From assembly GCA_025363385.1 (NCBI GenBank), contig JANYEA010000148.1, forward strand, positions 1-62,139: DNA of 62,139 nucleotides. Direction: 5' to 3'. The stretch's first letter is position 1. The number at the start of each line of letters is the position of its first letter. Shown one piece after another: positions 9,402 to 18,482 of this stretch. The position numbers were made by a program, and so were the translations under genes. The notes beneath the pieces were generated by a model that was given only the letters and a program-made list of their open reading frames with translations, did no database searches and had not been told where the DNA came from. This DNA comes from Bacteroidota bacterium (GTDB taxonomy: Bacteria > Bacteroidota > Bacteroidia > Chitinophagales > Chitinophagaceae).

Positions 9402-10154
9402 ATGAAGTACCCTTTTTGGTTGGTTTGTTTCCTTTTTCTGATATATGAAACCAGTGCACAATCTGCTTTTATGGAAAGTCAAAAGGCTTTTCCTAATGTA
9501 AAGAATGCATTAATACATAAAAATGATAGTTTAAAACGAGCATTTCAAAAAGCAGAATTAAAATGGCCACCCAAAGAAATATATATTCGAAGTTTTAAGT
9601 ATGATAGTCAATTGGAAGTATGGGGAAGGAATGATCGGCATGAGTCTTTTAAACTGGTAAAGACCTATAAAATATGTGCGTTATCTGGAACTATGGGGCC
9701 TAAACGAATGGATGGCGACTTTCAGGTGCCAGAAGGGTTCTATTATATCAATGAGTTTAGGCCTAATAGCAGTTACCATATGGCACTTGGGATTAATTAT
9801 CCGAATGTTTCAGATAAATTTTTAAGCGATTCCATCAAACCAGGGAGTGATATTCTTATTCATGGTAGTTGCGTAACACAGGGATGTATCCCAATACAAG
9901 ACAACCAGATTGAAGAACTTTACCTTTTAGCAGCTTATGCTCATACTGCCGGACAGGAATTTATACCTGTACATATTTTCCCTATCAGGTTTAATATTGA
10001 TAAAGACTTACAATTCCTTAAAAGAAGTAGCAAGGACGAAGTTGAGTATAAATTGTTTATAAATAAGATGCAATTGGTTTTTCAATATTTCGAACAAAAT
10101 AAAAAGCTGCCAATTATCACAACCGATTCTAATGGATATTATAATATATTTTAA
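9402..10154 (+). CDS. YafK-type L,D-transpeptidase domain protein
   Basis: About 250 residues. The start at 9402 gives a clean signal peptide (MKYPFWLVCFLFLIYETSAQ); the upstream in-frame ATG at 9357 would bury it. The catalytic motif is at residues 154-162, HGSCVTQGC, with nucleophile Cys162 and His154, as in YkuD-fold proteins of the YafK branch; G-x-M-G-P-K-R-M-D-G-D-F precedes it. Relatives form or cut peptide cross-links in the periplasm; YafK-like DpaA removes lipoprotein from peptidoglycan. Which reaction applies here cannot be read from sequence. Confidence 0.85.
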   Translation: MKYPFWLVCFLFLIYETSAQSAFMESQKAFPNVKNALIHKNDSLKRAFQKAELKWPPKEIYIRSFKYDSQLEVWGRNDRHESFKLVKTYKICALSGTMGPKRMDGDFQVPEGFYYINEFRPNSSYHMALGINYPNVSDKFLSDSIKPGSDILIHGSCVTQGCIPIQDNQIEELYLLAAYAHTAGQEFIPVHIFPIRFNIDKDLQFLKRSSKDEVEYKLFINKMQLVFQYFEQNKKLPIITTDSNGYYNIF

Positions 10155-10171
10155 TATTTAAATATATTATA
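10140..10171 (+). terminator. AT-only inverted repeat, possible weak terminator
   Basis: TATAATATATTT (10140-10151) pairs with AAATATATTATA (10160-10171), a 12-bp stem with an 8-base loop covering the stop of the L,D-transpeptidase gene, followed by TTTTTATATTT. Because all pairs are A-T the stem is weak and may only reflect an AT-rich patch. Confidence 0.35.
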
Positions 10172-10255
10172 TTTTTATATTTACCACTTCAAAATTTGAA
10201 TAGCCATTTTTATAGTAATTTCAGCGCTGTTATATCTCCGAATCCTAGTTTATAA

Positions 10256-11791
10256 ATGAAAAGCTTGAAATTTTCTAATTCCAATATATTTATTATGGTA
10301 CTATCCTTGATGGTATTGACAAGTATGTTGGTTTTGAATGGATACAATACTTGGAAGTTGCACTCATTTGGTAAGCACATTAACGCTAAATTTTATCAAC
10401 AACATAAAAAGGTCGTTTTAAGGGATATTAGTTGGGATGAAAGACAGTTTAAAAATGTTAAACAGATTAATATTATTCGATTTTACTATAATGAAGCACG
10501 AAGAAATTATGTTTTATATGCTTGGGTTTCAATAGGAATAGTACTTGGATCTTTTATAATTTTCTCTTTTTCTTTATATCGCTTAATTAAAAGTGAAGAG
10601 CAACAAAATGTGAATAAAAGTTCATCTAATCAATTGATGAATACGAAAAGTCAATTTTTTAGCAATATGAGTCATGAGATTAGATCTCCACTAACTTGTA
10701 TTATGGGTTTTACAGACATCATGGAGCGTATTGAAACAGATCCGGAAAAGAAGAAATATTTGCAGGCAATAAAAACTTCATCAGATCATTTATTAAATAC
10801 AGTGAATGATATTTTAGATTTTTCAAAATTGGATGCCGGTAAATTGCAGTTAGAATCTCAGCCTTTTAATATTAGTGATGCAATCCATGAAATTTCATTT
10901 GCCTTCAGTGCTATAGCTGCTGAAAAAGGAATTATTATTAAAGAAGAAATTAGTTTATCTAAAGAGCTTATTGTAATCGGCGATAAATTTCGTTTAAAAC
11001 AAATACTATATAACTTAACGAGTAATGCTATCAAATTCACCCATCATGGATATGTTGTAATAACTGCTGAAGCTGTATCAATTTCTGAAAAAGAAGCAGC
11101 CATTAAAATTCAAGTTGCCGATTCTGGAATCGGTATTCCTGCAAATCATTTAAATAGCATTTTTGAAGAATTTTCGCAGGTTAGTTCAACTAATAAAACA
11201 AAAGATCAAAGAAGGTCTATCACAGGAACCGGTCTTGGTTTACCCATATGCAAAATGTTGGTTGAATTACAGGGTGGTCGAATTCATGTAGCAAGTAAAG
11301 TTCAAGAAGGCTCAGTATTTTCTATATTGCTTACTTATCCTATCCAAAATTTGGTATTTCAGGATGTAGTTAGTTCTAATGTGTTTGTATCAAAAAAAAT
11401 AAAACAACTTTACGTTGGAAAAAAAGCATTGATTATTGAAGACAACGAAATGAATGCTATGTTGTTAAGTTTTTTATTAAAAAAACAACAATTGAAATTT
11501 GATGTAGCTAAGAATGGCAAACTTGGATGGAAACTTTTTAATGAAAATAACTACGACATTATTCTTACGGATATTAATGTACCCGAAATGACCGGCGATC
11601 AACTGGCCGCAGCCATTAGAAAAACCGATAACGGAAAGTCGAACATGCCAGTGATAGCTCTAACAGCATCTATTATTCAGGATGAATTAGATGATTATCG
11701 CAGGTCTGGAATATCTGATATCTTATTAAAGCCCTTTAAAGAGGCAGATTTAAATTACATATTACAGAAACATATTTACCCGGAAATTTAA
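10256..11791 (+). CDS. Membrane hybrid histidine kinase with C-terminal receiver
   Basis: 511 residues. Two transmembrane helices (~12-28 and ~86-108) flank a short ~55-residue extracytoplasmic segment. Then HisKA with phospho-acceptor His140 (FFSNMSHEIRSPLT), a HATPase domain with N-box (LYNLTSNAIKFTHHG), G1 (DSGIGIP) and G2 (GTGLGLPICK), and a receiver domain with phospho-acceptor Asp439 (ILTDINVPEMTG) and Lys in LLKPFKEA. No HPt or DNA-binding domain is present, so the phosphate must pass to another protein. No obvious target gene is adjacent; aspartate kinase converges five bases away. Confidence 0.93.
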   Translation: MKSLKFSNSNIFIMVLSLMVLTSMLVLNGYNTWKLHSFGKHINAKFYQQHKKVVLRDISWDERQFKNVKQINIIRFYYNEARRNYVLYAWVSIGIVLGSFIIFSFSLYRLIKSEEQQNVNKSSSNQLMNTKSQFFSNMSHEIRSPLTCIMGFTDIMERIETDPEKKKYLQAIKTSSDHLLNTVNDILDFSKLDAGKLQLESQPFNISDAIHEISFAFSAIAAEKGIIIKEEISLSKELIVIGDKFRLKQILYNLTSNAIKFTHHGYVVITAEAVSISEKEAAIKIQVADSGIGIPANHLNSIFEEFSQVSSTNKTKDQRRSITGTGLGLPICKMLVELQGGRIHVASKVQEGSVFSILLTYPIQNLVFQDVVSSNVFVSKKIKQLYVGKKALIIEDNEMNAMLLSFLLKKQQLKFDVAKNGKLGWKLFNENNYDIILTDINVPEMTGDQLAAAIRKTDNGKSNMPVIALTASIIQDELDDYRRSGISDILLKPFKEADLNYILQKHIYPEI

Positions 11792-11795
11792 AATA

Positions 11796-13061
11796 CTATC
11801 TATATAACACTTGTACTGTTTCAGTTGATTGTTGTTGTATAACCTTGTCTTTACTTTCACTTAAAGTGCTTAGAACATCCTCATTATAATGTCGAATAGT
11901 AAGTAATGATAACCCTTTTTCAATTTGTACATCAAACAGCACTCCGGCTGCTAATGCTAATTGTTCTATTTTTTCTGGCTTATCGTCTAAGCATACAAAC
12001 ACACTAATAGCAGCAGTTTGAATTAAATTGGGTTTTATATGAAGTTTATTTAATAGCTGATATAATTCAATAATGGGTTCTTCTCCTACAAAAGAAAAAT
12101 CTTGAGTTTTTAATTCTATCAGCACCTGATTTTCTTTAATTACTATGATTGGAGGTAAGTTTTTATTCTTTTTTTGATGAATAATGGTTCCGGGTAAATC
12201 TTTATTTAAAAAACATTTTACATAAAGCGGAATATGTTTGTTTTGTAATGGTTTGATGGTTTTAGGGTGTATTACCTGAGCACCATAATAGGCCATTTCA
12301 ATTACTTCGGTATAGCTTAAATCACTGATCAAAACGGCATCGGGGTACGTTTTTGGGTCTGCGTTCATAACGCCATCCACATCTTTCCAAATACTAAGAC
12401 TTTCAGCGTCTAAAACATTAGCAAAAATTGCTGCAGAATAATCACTTCCTTCTCTGCCCAAAGTGGTGCTCTCATTATCTTCAGTTGCTCCAATATATCC
12501 CTGTGTGATTATAATTTTATTTTCTTCAGTAATCAGATTCCGCACATTTGTTCTTATTTTCTCGGTAGTAAACAACCAATCAATATCTGCATCCCTGAAG
12601 TTATTATTTGTGTGTATAGAATCCCTCACATCTATCCATTGATTAGTAATACCTACTTCATTCAAATAATGGCTAACAATACAACTACTGAGTAATTCCC
12701 CCAAACAAACAATTTGATCATAGTAATAATCAAAATTTCTAACAGGTTTATCGTGCAATAACCATTCAATTTCTGTGAAGAAGTCGGTTAATTGTGCCAA
12801 ACACGCATTGTATCGGAATACCAGCAGATATTTAGTGGTAGAAAGATGTTGTTGCTTTATAACTTGAAATAGTTGTAAAGCCTCTTCTTTTTCTTCCGCA
12901 TAAAAGGCTCCTGCCACTTTTTCAAGTGCATTGGTTGTTTTTCCCATAGCGGAAAGAATAATTACCAAAGGGCCAGATTGATTAGCGGCAACAATTTCTG
13001 CAAGGTTTTTTACCCTTTCTATGCTATTTACACTGGCACCCCCAAATTTGAATACTTTCAT
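11796..13061 (-). CDS. Aspartate kinase (monofunctional)
   Basis: 421 residues. The amino-acid kinase domain starts KFGGASVNSIERVKNLAEI and contains TTLGREGSDYSAAIFANVL and KDVDGVMNADP. The C-terminal ~120 residues form the regulatory ACT region. It phosphorylates aspartate, the first step towards lysine/diaminopimelate, threonine and methionine. It is not fused to homoserine dehydrogenase. Allosteric response cannot be assigned from sequence by eye. A TATATTTG -7 element lies 28 bases upstream of the start. Confidence 0.92.
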   Translation of the reverse strand: MKVFKFGGASVNSIERVKNLAEIVAANQSGPLVIILSAMGKTTNALEKVAGAFYAEEKEEALQLFQVIKQQHLSTTKYLLVFRYNACLAQLTDFFTEIEWLLHDKPVRNFDYYYDQIVCLGELLSSCIVSHYLNEVGITNQWIDVRDSIHTNNNFRDADIDWLFTTEKIRTNVRNLITEENKIIITQGYIGATEDNESTTLGREGSDYSAAIFANVLDAESLSIWKDVDGVMNADPKTYPDAVLISDLSYTEVIEMAYYGAQVIHPKTIKPLQNKHIPLYVKCFLNKDLPGTIIHQKKNKNLPPIIVIKENQVLIELKTQDFSFVGEEPIIELYQLLNKLHIKPNLIQTAAISVFVCLDDKPEKIEQLALAAGVLFDVQIEKGLSLLTIRHYNEDVLSTLSESKDKVIQQQSTETVQVLYR

Positions 13062-13088
13062 TTGTTTTTATTTTATGAAAACCGCATG

Positions 13089-13096
13089 CAAATATA
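13089..13096 (-). promoter_or_regulatory. Candidate -7 element of the aspartate kinase promoter
   Basis: Reads TATATTTG on the minus strand, an exact TAnnTTTG match. A TTTG lies 24 bases further upstream, slightly more than the usual spacing. Confidence 0.45.
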
Positions 13097-13182
13097 AGCC
13101 AGAACTTTAGCCGATTTATCCAAAAATTACGATCCTTTTAAATCTCATCACTATCTTTATATAATACGAATAGGGCTAGGTT

Positions 13183-13698
13183 ATGTTAAAACAAATGATT
13201 TTTTTAGTTTTTCTTATTTCCTTCTTTTTCAATTTTGTGCATGCACAGGCTGTGCCAGTAACACCCGAATCGCAACAGTTTTATTATAGTCCTAGAGGAA
13301 TGAGTTTTGTTCCAAGTTTAACGAAACCTGGTTTGATTTACCAGGGACAACTCTATTCCGGGAAAGCAAGTTTAGATTATTTAATAGCAAAAGTAAATGT
13401 ACCAGAATGTTATTTAGAGTATATTGATTACAAAAGAAATAGAACTTGGGCTACCGTTCTTACTTTTGTAGGAACAGCAACTTCAATTGTTGGGTTGATT
13501 GGAACAAATGAAAATAGAAATATTAATTGGTATCTTTTAAGCGGGGGGATTTTAATTAGCGGTACTTCTGCTATTTTAAATGCTGCTGCGGCACAACACT
13601 TAAGAGAGGTTGCCATAAATTTAGATCAACTGAAAAACCGAACTGGTATGATTTATTTTCCAAAACAATTGGGGTTACGTATACCCCTCCAATTTTAA
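13183..13698 (+). CDS. Secreted or membrane protein of unknown function
   Basis: 171 residues, not recognised. An N-terminal signal peptide (MLKQMIFLVFLISFFFNFVHA, cleaved near AQA) is followed by ~60 polar residues and then two hydrophobic segments, WATVLTFVGTATSIVGLIG and WYLLSGGILISGTSAILNAA, which probably form a membrane hairpin. It ends three bases before the ABC ATPase start, so the two are almost certainly cotranscribed. It could be a small accessory membrane partner of that ATPase, but it is too short to be a classical ABC-2 permease. Confidence 0.7.
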   Translation: MLKQMIFLVFLISFFFNFVHAQAVPVTPESQQFYYSPRGMSFVPSLTKPGLIYQGQLYSGKASLDYLIAKVNVPECYLEYIDYKRNRTWATVLTFVGTATSIVGLIGTNENRNINWYLLSGGILISGTSAILNAAAAQHLREVAINLDQLKNRTGMIYFPKQLGLRIPLQF

Positions 13699-13701
13699 TT
13701 T

Positions 13702-14463
13702 ATGAGCGACGTTATCATATCGGTAAAGAATCTTAAAAAAAATTATGGCGATTTTGAAGCTGTAAAGGGAATTAGTTTTGATGTAAAAAGAGGAGAGATA
13801 TTTGGATTGTTAGGGCCAAATGGTGCAGGTAAATCAACCACATTAGAAATCATTGAAACACTTAGGCAAAAAACTAGTGGTGAAATTTTTGTTGATGGGT
13901 TCAACCTGGATATAGCACCAAATGATATCAAAAAAATTATTGGAGTGCAATTGCAAACTTCTGGTTTTTACCCAAGTTTAAATTTAACAGAATTGATTTA
14001 TTTGTTTGCAGGTTTGTACAATGAAATAATCGATCCAATGTATTTGCTAGATAGTGTAAATCTTAGAGATAAAGCGAAATCAAAATATAAAGAGTTAAGC
14101 GGTGGGCAGAAACAACGCTTTTCCATTGCTACAACCTTAATTAATAAACCAAGGATTATTTTTTTAGATGAACCCACAACAGGCTTGGATCCTCAGGCTA
14201 GAAGAAACCTTTGGGAATTAATAAAAACAATTCGTGCCTCAGGAACAACTGTAATTATTACAACCCATTACATGGATGAAGCAGAAGTACTTTGCGATAG
14301 GGTTGCCATTATTGATAGTGGTAAAATCATTGCATTGAATACACCTGATAAACTAATTGATGAATTGGTGGATACTGGATTTGAACGCCCTAAAGAAGTA
14401 AAAAAGGCAAATCTTGAAGATGTTTTTATTAATCTTACGGGGCATGTATTGAGAGAAGATTAA
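13702..14463 (+). CDS. ABC transporter ATP-binding protein (ABC-2 type, no adjacent permease)
   Basis: 253 residues. Walker A GPNGAGKST near residue 39, Q-loop, signature LSGGQKQR, Walker B IIFLDEPTTGLDPQ, and the switch histidine in TTHYMDEAE. The overall type (CcmA/NatA-like, with a short C-terminal extension ending in an EDVFINLTG motif) goes with ABC-2 exporters. No membrane-spanning permease of normal size is encoded nearby, so the partner must be elsewhere, or the upstream 171-residue membrane protein contributes. Confidence 0.92.
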   Translation: MSDVIISVKNLKKNYGDFEAVKGISFDVKRGEIFGLLGPNGAGKSTTLEIIETLRQKTSGEIFVDGFNLDIAPNDIKKIIGVQLQTSGFYPSLNLTELIYLFAGLYNEIIDPMYLLDSVNLRDKAKSKYKELSGGQKQRFSIATTLINKPRIIFLDEPTTGLDPQARRNLWELIKTIRASGTTVIITTHYMDEAEVLCDRVAIIDSGKIIALNTPDKLIDELVDTGFERPKEVKKANLEDVFINLTGHVLRED

Positions 14464-14502
14464 AGATGTAAAAGTAAAGATTAAAATGTAAAACGATAGT
14501 AT

Positions 14503-15030
14503 ATGACAATTGATCCCCGTTATCCGATTGGAAAATATGAACCCCAACCCTTTTCCGAAGAACTGAAAAAGAAGTGGTTACTTGATTTGCAATTTTTGCC
14601 TGAAGGAATTGAAAGATCTATCCAAAATTTGGATGAAGCACAATTAGATACTCCCTATAGGTCTGAAGGGTGGACAGTTAAGCAATTGGTTCATCATGTT
14701 TCAGACAGTCATATGAATGCTTATATCCGCTTTAAATTAGGGCTAACCGAAGAAAACCCAACCATCAAACCTTATGAAGAAAAGGAGTGGGCAAACTTAG
14801 CAGATAATTTTACAGTTCCAATTAATGTTTCTATTACCTTATTGAATGCCCTGCATATAAGGTGGGTTGCATCTATTAAAGACTTAACAGAGGAACAATG
14901 GAATAGAAAAGTATTTCATCCTGCAAGTAAACGAGAAATGACATTATGGTTTTTACTTGGTTTATATGCTTGGCATTGTAATCATCATATTGCACATATT
15001 ACCACTTTAAGAGAAAACCATAAATGGTAA
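14503..15030 (+). CDS. DinB/YfiT-type putative metal-dependent transferase (BstA-like)
   Basis: 175 residues of the DinB four-helix-bundle fold. The three-histidine metal site is visible: a first His in KQLVHHVSDSHMNAYIRFKLG and two in WHCNHHIAHI near the C-terminus. The starting DPRYPIGKYEPQPF is typical of the YfiT family, some members of which (BstA) are bacillithiol S-transferases and others are of unknown function. Its stop codon overlaps the start of the first NUDIX gene (TAATG), so translation is coupled. Confidence 0.85.
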   Translation: MTIDPRYPIGKYEPQPFSEELKKKWLLDLQFLPEGIERSIQNLDEAQLDTPYRSEGWTVKQLVHHVSDSHMNAYIRFKLGLTEENPTIKPYEEKEWANLADNFTVPINVSITLLNALHIRWVASIKDLTEEQWNRKVFHPASKREMTLWFLLGLYAWHCNHHIAHITTLRENHKW

Positions 15031-15593
15031 TGGAGAAAAAAAGTGAATGGAAATTAATTGCGTCTGAACAACTCTTGAAAGATCATTGGATAGATGTAAG
15101 ATCCGAAATTTGGGAAAAACCAGACGGAACTATCATCAAGCCTTTTTATAAATATGGCTTTCCGGATTATGCAACTGCCTTGGCAATTACCAAAGAGGGT
15201 AAAGTAGTTTTAGAAAAAGTGTTTCGCCAAGGTGTTGGTTTTACATGCATAGAATTACCTGGTGGATGTATCGATCCAACAGATGATTCTATCACAGATG
15301 CAATGGCTCGCGAGTTATTAGAAGAAACAGGTTATCGGTTTGAAAAAATAGAATGGCTGGGAAAAATTTCTCCAAATCCTACTACCAATAATAATTTCAT
15401 GCAAATGTTTTTGGCAACTGGTGGTGAATTTGATCCAGATCAGCCATTAGATGTAGAAGAGGAGGTAGAAGTTTTGCTGGTATCGATTGACGAACTAATT
15501 GATTTAATTCAATCCCAACAATTCCTTCAATCGATGCAATTAAGTACGCTATTTTTTGCCTTACAGAAACTAGGTAGGATTATTGTGAAATAA
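15030..15593 (+). CDS. NUDIX hydrolase with atypical Nudix box
   Basis: 187 residues. The start at 15030 is preferred because it forms a TAATG stop-start overlap with the DinB-like gene; an ATG six bases upstream is also possible. The fold matches ADP-sugar-type Nudix hydrolases. The box reads GGCIDPTDDSITDAMARELLEETGY: the REx2EExG half is intact but the first half has a one-residue insertion and Asp where Glu is usual. The metal-binding glutamates of REL.EE are present, so activity is likely but not certain. The second Nudix gene follows 31 bases later. Confidence 0.88.
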   Translation: MEKKSEWKLIASEQLLKDHWIDVRSEIWEKPDGTIIKPFYKYGFPDYATALAITKEGKVVLEKVFRQGVGFTCIELPGGCIDPTDDSITDAMARELLEETGYRFEKIEWLGKISPNPTTNNNFMQMFLATGGEFDPDQPLDVEEEVEVLLVSIDELIDLIQSQQFLQSMQLSTLFFALQKLGRIIVK

Positions 15594-15624
15594 ATCTTTC
15601 TTTTCATTCATAAAATCGTAAAAA

Positions 15625-16167
15625 ATGAATTGGAAATTGCTTGAGTCGAAATATGTATTTCGCGATCGGTGGTTACAGGTTCGGGTTGATAAATGCCAAT
15701 TACCGGATGAACGGATCATGGAACCTTATTATGTAATTGAGGTTCCCGATTGGACGAATATGGTAATTATCACCAGAGATGAGCGAATTGTTTTGGTAAA
15801 ACAGTATCGTCATGCTTTAGGTGCTACTTCATTAGAATTGCCTGGGGGAATTTTAGAAAATGGAGAACTGCCTATTGCATCCGCTATTAGGGAAATGCAA
15901 GAAGAAACTGGTTATGTTTCAGACGAGGTAACATTTTTAATGAAAGTTTCACCTAACCCTGCTTTAAATAATAATTCAGCCTATTTTTTTATGGCTAAAA
16001 ATGCAGAAAAATTAACTAACACAAACTTCGACCCGTTTGAAGACATTATAATTGAAACGTTTTCGAAAGAAGAATTAAAACAATTATTGATAGATGGAAA
16101 ATTACAACATGGGGTACAACTAGGTGCTATTTATCAAGCAATGATTCAATTGAATTGGCTTAACTAA
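15625..16167 (+). CDS. NUDIX hydrolase (ADP-sugar pyrophosphatase-like)
   Basis: 180 residues with a textbook Nudix box, GGILENGELPIASAIREMQEETGY (GX5EX7REX2EEXG). The flanking VKQYRHALGATSLELPGG is typical of the ADP-ribose/ADP-sugar pyrophosphatase branch, which hydrolyses nucleoside-diphosphate sugars to a sugar phosphate and AMP. It resembles the preceding gene over its whole length (both begin with W+LL.S/E and an R/D-W-x-x-V segment), indicating a tandem duplication that has diverged. It ends seven bases from the convergent folC. Confidence 0.92.
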   Translation: MNWKLLESKYVFRDRWLQVRVDKCQLPDERIMEPYYVIEVPDWTNMVIITRDERIVLVKQYRHALGATSLELPGGILENGELPIASAIREMQEETGYVSDEVTFLMKVSPNPALNNNSAYFFMAKNAEKLTNTNFDPFEDIIIETFSKEELKQLLIDGKLQHGVQLGAIYQAMIQLNWLN

Positions 16168-16173
16168 TAGGTT

Positions 16174-17463
16174 TTATAAATTTACTTCACCCACTACAAA
16201 AACACTTCCGCATACCAAGACCAAATCATTCTCTTTTGCATGATATAAAGCATTTTGAACTGCTTCATTAATATCTGGAAAGCAATTGCCAACTAAGTTT
16301 TTTTTATTGGCTTCTTGCATTAATAATTTTTCATCTAAAGCCCTTGGAATTGGTGCTTTTGTAAAATAATAGCGCGCCTTTTTAGGCAGTAAGTCTAACA
16401 CCTTTTCAATTTCTTTATCCTTCACCATTCCTATCACAATATGCACTTCCTGTGCTCCTACTAATTCAATCTGACGAACAAGTTGCATTATTCCATCTTC
16501 ATTATGCGCTACATCCAACACTAATAACGGCTTTTCTTTTAGCACTTCCCATCTTCCATGAAGTCCATTTATTTTTTTTGTATGCGCTAAGGCATTTTGA
16601 ATATCTTTTATCTCGATATTCCATTTATTTAGTTGTAAAATTTCAATGGCTGAGAGTACCGTAAGCAGGTTTTTTGTTTGATAGATCCCAGGTAAATCTA
16701 ATTGGTAATTAATTCGTTCATCATTTCTTTTTTCAGCAACACTAATTTCGATATGATGAGCAGAAATAGTAAAATCACTTATCCACCTATCGTCATTTGC
16801 CCAATGTATTTTAGCGTGTAACTCATTTGCCCTTTTTTCAAATATGGGTTTTGTTATTGAGGAATATTCTCCTATAACAACGGGTGTTGATTCTTTAATG
16901 ATTCCTGCCTTTTCAAAAGCAATTTGTTCGATTGAGTTCCCTAACAAATTCATGTGATCCCATCCAATATTTGTAATAATACTTAATTCAGGTTTGATGA
17001 TATTTGTACTATCTAATCGTCCTCCTAAACCCACTTCAATGATGGCAATATCAACTTGTTGCAAAGAGAAATATTCAAACGCCATTGCAACTGTGATTTC
17101 AAAAAATGAAGGTTGAATTTCCTGAATCATGGGTTGAATCCGATTTGTAAAATCAATTACAAATGATTCAGTGCACATTTTTCCATCCACTTTAATTCTT
17201 TCTCTAAAATCCTTTAAATGTGGGGAAGTATACAGTCCGGTTTTGTATCCGGCAGTTTGTAATATTGCCGCAAGCATATGACTTGTAGAGCCTTTTCCAT
17301 TTGTACCTGCTACATGTATTGTTTTAATTTTTAGCTGTGGGTTGCCTATGAATTCACATAAACGCAAAGTATTGGTAAGGTCTTTCTTAAAAGCAGATTC
17401 ACCGACTCTACTAAACATAGGTAGCGATCGAAAAAGAAAATCCAAGGTTTCTTTATAATTCAT
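16174..17463 (-). CDS. folC: Bifunctional folylpolyglutamate / dihydrofolate synthase FolC
   Basis: About 429 residues from the Met at 17463; an in-frame ATG at 17475 adds only MQLI. Mur-ligase type ATP-binding loop HVAGTNGKGSTSHMLAAI near residue 55, then TGLYTSPHL, and the C-terminal domain with LDVAHNEDGI. FolC adds glutamate to dihydropteroate and to tetrahydrofolates. It lies 27 bases downstream of the TonB-like gene. Confidence 0.93.
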   Translation of the reverse strand: MNYKETLDFLFRSLPMFSRVGESAFKKDLTNTLRLCEFIGNPQLKIKTIHVAGTNGKGSTSHMLAAILQTAGYKTGLYTSPHLKDFRERIKVDGKMCTESFVIDFTNRIQPMIQEIQPSFFEITVAMAFEYFSLQQVDIAIIEVGLGGRLDSTNIIKPELSIITNIGWDHMNLLGNSIEQIAFEKAGIIKESTPVVIGEYSSITKPIFEKRANELHAKIHWANDDRWISDFTISAHHIEISVAEKRNDERINYQLDLPGIYQTKNLLTVLSAIEILQLNKWNIEIKDIQNALAHTKKINGLHGRWEVLKEKPLLVLDVAHNEDGIMQLVRQIELVGAQEVHIVIGMVKDKEIEKVLDLLPKKARYYFTKAPIPRALDEKLLMQEANKKNLVGNCFPDINEAVQNALYHAKENDLVLVCGSVFVVGEVNL

Positions 17464-17490
17464 AATCAACTGCAAATTATAAAAGAAATT

Positions 17491-18378
17491 TTAACCACGC
17501 AGTTTGAAACTAAAAACAAGGGTGCCCACTTGCTCTGATTCATTACCAGCATTGAGTTTTAATGTCTTTGCTTTTTTCAATGCAATATTGCGGATATTCT
17601 GATTTGTAGTAGTAGTTCCTTTTGGGTTTACATTTGCTGCAATTACATTACCTGATTGATCAACAGTGATGTCAATGGCAACTTTTGCGTTTTCATTGAA
17701 ATCATCTTCAAAACTTGGTAAACGTGTTATTCTTCTGCCATCAAGTCCGCTTCTAATGGATACCCCATTTCCAGCAGTACCAATTCCCCCATTTCCTTTA
17801 TAACTATCTGAATTTGGATTGCCATTGGGGTTTCCTTGATCGCCCTTGCCGCCTGCAATACCCTGATTCTTAATACCATTATAACTATCACTTTCATTAC
17901 CACTAGTAGTTGTACTTGTACCACCTTTAAATAGCGCTTTTGGTTTGGGCTCAACGGGTTTTGCAGCAATTAGATTTGGACTAGGTTTATTGGTTAGTTT
18001 TAAAAGAGTGGAAGGTTTGTTTTCTGCTTTTGGGGTTATTCTGGCTGTATTATTAATGGGTTCATCTCCATTTTCATTTGCTTCTATTTTTGTATTGGAA
18101 GGCTGTGGTTTACTGGTAGCGGGATTTGACTTTACATTATCCTCAGTAACAGATGGGCTTCCCGGAATGGTGGGTGCAATATTTCCTAATCCAGTTTCGC
18201 TATTGCCAAGATTCACTTCTATGCCTTCACCTGTTACTGGTATAGGAATTTGTGGAAGTGTCCATTGTAAATAGAAAAATAATAAAAACAACAAAAGGCA
18301 GATGGTAGCAGTAATTGCTCCAGCCTTCATGTTTTTCTCTTTTTCAAAACCTATTTGCATTGTAACTGTGTGATTCAT
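17491..18378 (-). CDS. TonB-like energy transducer protein
   Basis: About 295 residues from the Met at 18378. A short cytoplasmic N-terminus is followed by one transmembrane helix (AITATICLLLFLLFFYLQW), a long periplasmic spacer rich in Pro, Asn, Gly, Lys and Ser (including GGKGDQGNPNGNPNSD), and a C-terminal TonB-type domain (VAIDITVDQSGNVIAANVNP with a hydrophobic last strand). TonB-like proteins transmit the ExbBD proton-motive force to outer-membrane receptors. The genes exbB/exbD are not in the window. Alternative starts at 18414 (longer) and 18360 are possible. A TAATTTTG promoter-like element lies just upstream of 18378. Confidence 0.8.
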   Translation of the reverse strand: MNHTVTMQIGFEKEKNMKAGAITATICLLLFLLFFYLQWTLPQIPIPVTGEGIEVNLGNSETGLGNIAPTIPGSPSVTEDNVKSNPATSKPQPSNTKIEANENGDEPINNTARITPKAENKPSTLLKLTNKPSPNLIAAKPVEPKPKALFKGGTSTTTSGNESDSYNGIKNQGIAGGKGDQGNPNGNPNSDSYKGNGGIGTAGNGVSIRSGLDGRRITRLPSFEDDFNENAKVAIDITVDQSGNVIAANVNPKGTTTTNQNIRNIALKKAKTLKLNAGNESEQVGTLVFSFKLRG

Positions 18379-18482
18379 ATCAAAATTATCGTTATTAAAC
18401 GCTTTAAAATTCAATGTTGAAAATTACAAGCAGTTTAGAGACTTAATTCACTTATAGGGTATAAAGAAAGGTTAATACTGTT

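Noticed and set aside
10858..11040. Short ORF antisense to the hybrid histidine kinase
   Set aside because: Shadow frame over well-conserved HATPase coding sequence, no promoter or conservation signal.
17727..17969. Overlapping minus-strand frame within the TonB-like gene
   Set aside because: It lies inside the low-complexity spacer of the real gene in another frame and has no protein-like pattern or own start signal.
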